From the NCBI GenBank assembly GCA_015523685.1, contig WAJW01000040.1:1-17087 (forward strand): a DNA stretch of 17,087 nt. The letters run 5' to 3'. Position numbers and translations under genes: made by a program. Origin of the DNA: Archaeoglobaceae archaeon. Its GTDB lineage: Archaea > Halobacteriota > Archaeoglobi > Archaeoglobales > JdFR-42. Below are positions 14,098 through 17,087 of this stretch, piece after piece. Positions within the stretch are counted from its first letter, which is position 1. Each line of letters opens with the position of its first letter. The notes beneath the pieces were generated by a model, which was not told the origin of the DNA, did not search any database, and worked only from the letters and a program-made list of their open reading frames with translations.

Positions 14098-14114
14098 TTA
14101 TACCGCGAGTATAA
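14098..14114. promoter_or_regulatory. Dyad 1 upstream of arsR (possible operator)
   Basis: TTATAC (14098-14103) and GTATAA (14109-14114) form a perfect 6-bp dyad around CGCGA. It lies just upstream of the arsR TATA box, where a bound factor could block or recruit the basal factors. Confidence 0.4.
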
Positions 14115-14121
14115 CTCCGTA

Positions 14122-14133
14122 ATTTTTATATAT
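14122..14133 (+). promoter_or_regulatory. TATA box for the arsR operon
   Basis: ATTTTTATATAT is centred about 30 nt before the ATG at 14158, so arsR should be leaderless or have a leader of only a few bases. It lies between the two dyads. Confidence 0.5.
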
Positions 14134-14136
14134 CAT

Positions 14137-14150
14137 AATATCTGGATATT
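14137..14150. promoter_or_regulatory. Dyad 2 over the arsR transcription start (likely ArsR operator)
   Basis: AATATC (14137-14142) and GATATT (14145-14150) form a perfect 6-bp dyad with a TG centre. Further out, ATATAT runs on both sides extend it imperfectly to roughly 14127-14160. The site lies between the TATA box and the start codon, the usual place for autoregulation by a winged-helix repressor. Confidence 0.5.
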
Positions 14151-14157
14151 CATATAT

Positions 14158-14478
14158 ATGACAAAAACGATTTATGAGGTTCACGCTGATATCTGCAAGA
14201 TATTCACGAACCCGAAGAGACTTGAGATAATTGACATACTCAGGGACGGGGAAAAAACCGTAAATGAGATAGTGAGCTTGATAAATCTTCCTCAGTCCAC
14301 TGTATCACAGCATCTGGCTCTGATGAGAGATAAAGGAATTCTGGAGGCAGAAAGATCGGGAAACAGCACATTTTACAGAATTTCAGATGACAGGATCCTT
14401 AAGGCATGCGATCTGATGAGGGAAGTTCTCCTCAACCATATAGATCGTCTTGAAAAAATTGTCCGTGAGGTGGGGTAA
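14158..14478 (+). CDS. ArsR-family winged-helix repressor
   Basis: ArsR/SmtB-type dimeric repressors leave DNA when they bind metal or when their thiols are modified. The 106-residue protein has the expected fold: helix EVHADICKIFTNPKRLEIIDIL, then the recognition helices TVNEIVSLINLPQSTVSQHL (34-53), and the wing around ERSGNSTFYRIS (65-76). There are only two cysteines, Cys13 in the first helix and Cys84 in the last helix. The classic metal motif ELCVCDL is absent, so arsenic sensing is not supported. Two thiols that could approach each other at the dimer face are compatible with redox or persulfide sensing (inference). The ATG at 14158 fits the TATA spacing better than an in-frame ATG at 14074. 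The stop overlaps the dsrE-like start (TAATG). Confidence 0.88.
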   Translation: MTKTIYEVHADICKIFTNPKRLEIIDILRDGEKTVNEIVSLINLPQSTVSQHLALMRDKGILEAERSGNSTFYRISDDRILKACDLMREVLLNHIDRLEKIVREVG

Positions 14479-14798
14479 TGAAAATAGGACTTGTTATCAA
14501 TACGAATGATCCTGAAAAAGCATGGAATGCTTTCAGACTGGCAGTGACAGCAAAGTTAAGGGAGCATGATGTGAGAGTGTTTCTTCTCGGTGCAGGTGTG
14601 GAGGTTGAATACATAGATGATGAGAAATTCAATGTCAGAGAACAGCTGGAGAGATTCCTTGGACTGGGGGGAGAGGTACTGGCCTGTGGTACATGTCTCA
14701 AAATAAGACAGCAGGAAGAGGGTATATGTCCTATTTCAACCATGAAAGATCTTCTTAAACTGGTGGAGGATTCTGATAGGGTTATTGTAATTGGTTAG
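14478..14798 (+). CDS. DsrE-like sulfur-relay family protein
   Basis: DsrE/TusD-type proteins carry persulfide sulfur on cysteine in sulfur oxidation, sulfate reduction or tRNA thiolation pathways. The 106-residue protein starts with a typical strand (MKIGLVINTNDPEKAWNAFR) and has Cys70 and Cys73 in LACGTCLKIR and Cys84 in EGICPISTM. It closes with LVEDSDRVIVIG. The CGTC pair plus CP-Ser-Thr-Met is the pattern seen in small archaeal DsrE-family proteins. GAGGTG lies about 6 nt before the ATG. It overlaps arsR by 1 nt, and the osmC-like gene starts 8 nt after its stop. No other Dsr or Tus gene is in the window, so it is unlikely to be part of a full DsrEFH set here. Confidence 0.85.
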   Translation: MKIGLVINTNDPEKAWNAFRLAVTAKLREHDVRVFLLGAGVEVEYIDDEKFNVREQLERFLGLGGEVLACGTCLKIRQQEEGICPISTMKDLLKLVEDSDRVIVIG

Positions 14799-14806
14799 GT
14801 GGGTGA

Positions 14807-15331
14807 ATGATTGTAAACAGGGTAGATCTTGAAAAATTTGAGAAAACTCTGAATGAAGCGAAAAAAGACCCCGGTTTTGCAAAGAAGACCATAAAGGTGG
14901 ATGGAATATGGAGAATTGGAAAAGATGGACCTCAGTTTGAATCGGAGATAGGGTTTGAAGGTGGAAAAATAACTCTGTATGCAGATGAACCATCTTTTCT
15001 GGGTGGTAAAGGCTTTGCTCCAAATCCCGTTCAGTACTGCATAATGGGTGCAATGGCCTGTTTTGCTGCAACATTTGCTAAATGGGCAGGAATGGAAGGG
15101 GTAGTCCTTGATGAGTTCCGGATTTCTGCAAAAGCTCAGCTTGATATGTCCAGAAGTTTCGGGATATCTGAAAATCCAATACTGGAGAAAATTGTGTTCG
15201 ATATACACATTAAAACCGATGCAGGTAAGGAAGAGGTTGACAGGCTGCTGAAAATAACGGAAGAAAGATGTCCCGCATACTACTGTCTGAAAGAGAGTAT
15301 AATTCCAGAAGTCAGAATGACCATCGGTTAA
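14807..15331 (+). CDS. OsmC-like (peroxiredoxin-type) protein
   Basis: OsmC/Ohr-family proteins reduce organic hydroperoxides with a pair of cysteines, although some archaeal members have unknown substrates. The 174-residue protein has an N-terminal helical extension (about 1-30), the FESEIGFEGGKITLYADEP strand region and NPVQYCIMGAMACFAATFA, which carries Cys78 and Cys85. The second conserved cysteine is in TEERCPAYYCLKES (Cys155), with Cys160 as an extra. Cys85 and Cys155 correspond to the family pair. GGTGGGTGA directly precedes the ATG. It is the last gene of the arsR-dsrE-like operon, so it is probably controlled by the ArsR-type repressor. Persulfide or other reactive sulfur is as plausible a substrate as peroxide in this setting. 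Confidence 0.85.
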   Translation: MIVNRVDLEKFEKTLNEAKKDPGFAKKTIKVDGIWRIGKDGPQFESEIGFEGGKITLYADEPSFLGGKGFAPNPVQYCIMGAMACFAATFAKWAGMEGVVLDEFRISAKAQLDMSRSFGISENPILEKIVFDIHIKTDAGKEEVDRLLKITEERCPAYYCLKESIIPEVRMTIG

Positions 15332-15343
15332 AATTGTTATGTC

Positions 15344-15384
15344 CGATTTCTCGAATCGTTTCTTTATCTCTCTTCAATTTTTTC
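15344..15384 (+). terminator. Hairpin and T-rich tract after the osmC-like gene
   Basis: CGATT (15344-15348) and AATCG (15354-15358) form a 5-bp stem around TCTCG. A pyrimidine-rich tract follows that ends in TTTTTT (15379-15384). It lies just after the osmC-like stop and overlaps the 3' end of the convergent membrane-protein gene. Confidence 0.35.
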
Positions 15385-15585
15385 CGGTCTGAGCAGAATG
15401 TAAAGTACGAGCCCGAGAAGATGAAGGAAAAAGACAGTGACAAACCACAGGACTGGCTTCATACTGCCATGTGGGTATCTTCTGACCGCATCTCTGTAAA
15501 CCCAGAAAAGAATGAGAATCCATACTCCCACTAGGATTATCAGATAGAAAATAACCATGATTTCTGAAACTCCAATACCTATCAT
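15364..15585 (-). CDS. Small two-helix membrane protein (PLDc_N-like)
   Basis: The 73-residue protein has two predicted membrane helices, about 8-29 (EIMVIFYLIILVGVWILILF) and 45-64 (WFVTVFFLHLLGLVLYILLR). A short positive loop with WVYRDAVRRYPHGS lies between them and the tail is charged (PEKIEER). The WVYRDA, LGLxxYxLLRPE pattern recalls the N-terminal domain of cardiolipin synthases (PLDc_N), here without any phospholipase domain. Function unknown. I chose the ATG at 15585 because a TATA-like CTTTTATATATC (15609-15620) lies about 29 nt upstream. A TTG at 15597 would add four residues. It is convergent with the osmC-like gene. Confidence 0.7.
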   Translation of the reverse strand: MIGIGVSEIMVIFYLIILVGVWILILFWVYRDAVRRYPHGSMKPVLWFVTVFFLHLLGLVLYILLRPEKIEER

Positions 15586-15608
15586 TAGTTCTCTCAAGCT
15601 TTAATAGA

Positions 15609-15620
15609 TATATAAAAGTA
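15609..15620 (-). promoter_or_regulatory. TATA box for the small membrane protein gene
   Basis: Minus-strand CTTTTATATATC lies about 29 nt before the ATG at 15585, the same spacing as at other leaderless starts in this window. Confidence 0.45.
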
Positions 15621-15767
15621 TTTTATTCCCGGTATCATCCTGATCTAACCGTGCCCTTTGATTCAGTTTTCTGGATTAAAGCTGTGAAACCGGAATATGG
15701 GGATATGAAGGCATGAATAACTTGGTTACTGGTTTCCCATGAAGAATATGGATGGATCATCATCTAC
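15621..15767. other. Intergenic stretch between the small membrane protein gene and the HsdM remnant
   Basis: I see no gene, RNA or repeat here. I looked for more of the HsdM reading frame after the stop at 15768. It reads VDDDPSIFFMGNQ and then stops, with no recognisable further methylase sequence. Confidence 0.4.
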
Positions 15768-15923
15768 TCACTTGTAGAAAAGTAGCGCAAGAATGTAGTC
15801 TTTATACTCTGAAGGTTTTCTCAGAGTATTCGCAGCCTTCCAAAGAAACTGTTCTAGGTCGTGAAGGCTTAATTTCTCTTTTTCTGTGATTTTCCACTCT
15901 TCAAGCGTCTGTTGCTCTGCCAA
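15768..15923 (-). pseudogene. Remnant of a type I restriction methylase subunit (HsdM N-terminus)
   Basis: The 51-codon frame from TTG 15923 to TGA 15768 contains LEQFLWKAANTLRKP, then SEYKDYILALLFYK. This is the pattern of the HsdM N-terminal domain, where full proteins read like LEKxLWxAAxxLRGxxxxSEYKxxxLGLxFLK. HsdM is normally about 500 residues and is the methylation subunit of type I restriction-modification systems. Everything after the first helices is gone here, and no hsdR or hsdS sequence lies in the window. The frame follows 31 nt after the transglutaminase gene in the same direction. It may be a leftover of a lost defence locus. A real short protein copying this domain is less likely but not excluded. 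Confidence 0.65.
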
Positions 15924-15954
15924 GTTCTTACCCTGTCTTAATTCTTACTATTCT

Positions 15955-17082
15955 CTAAAAGATTTTTCGTTTGGTATAATTAAATAAGGATTTCAAGCCA
16001 TTCCAAACCTCGGGAAGCTCTAATCTAATTAATGACAAATAAAACACTAACAAAACCCAGAGAATAACTGAAAAAGAAATCGCATAAATCCGGGAAGGTA
16101 TCGGAATCATAGATATATCTTTTTTGAGAATAACTTCAATCGACTTTAGCTTATTTTCTTCAATAGTCACAGAAGTCTGATTGTAGAGTGGTGGTATTTC
16201 ATCATTTCTTGATATTAGCGTGTAGTTTCCACCACCTAATGAGAAGACGCAAGTTCCTTCTCCATCAGTAATGCAATTCAATCCCGTGTATTTTCCTTCT
16301 ACGTAATTATTGGATAACAAATGTATTCTTACGTTGGAGAGAATTCGGCCCCTCTCATCGACTGCTTTCACTTCTAAAGTTCCGACATTGGTATATCTTT
16401 CAGTTACATCTTCTACGTCTCCATTTGGGTAGAGAGCATACGCATAAGAGAGGTTGATCACGTCTCCATTCGCTGTCACCCTATTTTTGTCGTAGAACGA
16501 TGGGGGAGGATTGAACTTCGGCCATGAAGGGTCTACTATAACCCATCTGCCATCCACCAGGACTTCGTCCCAATTGTGGTTTTCTCCGTGATTATGGATA
16601 CTCCTGACCTTAAGTCCTGCTTCATTGGCCATTTCCATAAAAAGAAGAGCATACTCATCACATGCGCCGCATCTGGTTGTTAGGATCCAAAGAGGGTTAT
16701 CATGGCCAATAAGTCTTATACAAAAATAAGGTGGTCCTGTGTAGACCTCTAGAGGATAATATTCGAACAGTAAGTTTTTGCCATATACATTTTGCATGTT
16801 TCCATTAGTGGAGTTAAACCACTCGAAAACAACCCTGGCCTTATCAAGTTCGCTACTTGTATTCATAGTTATGTTGCTCACCACTCTTGTTAAGACTGCT
16901 TTATTATTATCTGAAACGAAATTCATGATTACCGGAAAATAGAACGGAGAAAGAAATATAGAAAGGAGGATTACCAACAATAAGAGACTAGGAAAAGGTT
17001 TTAGAGGCACATGTAAGCATTTTCTCGGGTTTGTTAGCTTGTTTTTAATCAAATTTCTTAGAAATGATGTTAAAAACAGCAA
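15955..17082 (-). CDS. Membrane-anchored extracellular transglutaminase-like protein
   Basis: Archaeal and bacterial transglutaminase-fold proteins are usually proteases or amide-modifying enzymes. Up to 375 residues are encoded. There is a basic start and one hydrophobic helix (about 32-52), an outer transglutaminase domain (about 60-230), an Ig- or carboxypeptidase-regulatory-like beta domain (about 234-320), a second membrane helix (about 332-352) and a basic inner tail. The triad is Cys141 (RCGACDEYALLF), His169 (GENHNWDEV) and Asp184 (VIVDPSW). Many Asn-x-Ser/Thr sites fit a glycosylated outer face. A stop codon precedes TTG 17082, so the N-terminus is in the window, but no ATG occurs before residue 53 and the true start is unsure (TTG 17082, an inner TTG or GTG). 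Codons are AT-richer than in neighbouring genes, suggesting an acquired gene. Confidence 0.8.
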   Translation of the reverse strand: MLFLTSFLRNLIKNKLTNPRKCLHVPLKPFPSLLLLVILLSIFLSPFYFPVIMNFVSDNNKAVLTRVVSNITMNTSSELDKARVVFEWFNSTNGNMQNVYGKNLLFEYYPLEVYTGPPYFCIRLIGHDNPLWILTTRCGACDEYALLFMEMANEAGLKVRSIHNHGENHNWDEVLVDGRWVIVDPSWPKFNPPPSFYDKNRVTANGDVINLSYAYALYPNGDVEDVTERYTNVGTLEVKAVDERGRILSNVRIHLLSNNYVEGKYTGLNCITDGEGTCVFSLGGGNYTLISRNDEIPPLYNQTSVTIEENKLKSIEVILKKDISMIPIPSRIYAISFSVILWVLLVFYLSLIRLELPEVWNGLKSLFNYTKRKIF

Positions 17083-17087
17083 TTAAA

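Noticed and set aside
14074..14157. A 28-residue N-terminal extension of the ArsR-type protein
   Set aside because: It would translate through the TATA box and both halves of the dyads. The ArsR domain begins at the ATG at 14158.
14158..14478. Arsenic resistance function for the ArsR-type gene
   Set aside because: The ELCVCDL metal motif is missing and no arsenite pump or reductase gene lies nearby.
15804..15829. Perfect 9-bp inverted repeat (ATACTCTGA and TCAGAGTAT) inside the HsdM remnant
   Set aside because: About one such repeat is expected by chance in 17 kb, and it lies in what was coding sequence. It was not treated as an attachment site or terminator.
1..17087. CRISPR arrays, insertion sequences, rRNA
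   Set aside because: No regularly spaced repeats, transposase motifs with terminal repeats or rRNA sequence were seen on either strand.

Overview
The window is archaeal chromosome. The evidence is a TFE-alpha transcription factor, the archaea-type tRNA methylase aTrm56, a TmcA acetyltransferase, an HARP-type (RNA-free) RNase P, an archaeal Lhr-type helicase with its SbcD-like phosphoesterase, and a tRNA gene with no encoded CCA. Many start codons also lie 25-28 nt downstream of a TATA box, which is the pattern of leaderless archaeal mRNAs. Moderate GC and gene content (NikR, malic enzyme, DsrE- and OsmC-like proteins) suggest a euryarchaeon, perhaps one of the Archaeoglobi. That placement is an inference and was not tested by any search.

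Layout. Positions 1-1376 (minus) hold the N-terminal part of tmcA, cut by the window edge. Positions 1601-3690 (minus) hold trm56, an ATP-grasp ligase of unknown substrate and tfe; trm56 and the ligase gene overlap by 4 nt. From 3782 to 5866 (plus) come malic enzyme, a SpoVG-family protein and the nickel regulator NikR, each with its own TATA-like signal. Positions 5885-8781 (minus) form a tight three-gene operon: sugar-phosphate nucleotidyltransferase, HARP RNase P and histidyl-tRNA synthetase. Positions 8927-12209 (plus) hold lhr and an overlapping metallophosphoesterase gene.

Positions 12210-13558 are gene-poor. They contain a very short Cys-rich ORF with a well placed promoter (12386-12526), tRNA-Arg(GCG) on the minus strand, and two purine-rich minus-strand stretches that read like broken genes. 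From 13559 (plus) come a membrane-anchored AN1 zinc-finger protein and then an operon of ArsR-type regulator, DsrE-like and OsmC-like proteins, with two perfect dyads in its promoter region. Reading back on the minus strand from 17082 there is a membrane-anchored transglutaminase-like protein, a 51-residue remnant of a type I restriction methylase (HsdM N-terminus), and a small two-helix membrane protein.

How the genes may work together: tmcA, trm56, HARP, hisS and the tRNA gene all concern tRNA maturation or charging. The arsR-dsrE-osmC cluster looks like a small self-regulated thiol, sulfur or oxidant response unit. The right end carries signs of gene loss (HsdM remnant, decayed reading frames) and an AT-richer transglutaminase gene, as expected of an accessory region. 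Nothing here is a clearly new large system. The most promising items are the arsR-dsrE-osmC unit, the HARP-HisS operon, SpoVG beside NikR, and the short Cys-rich gene.
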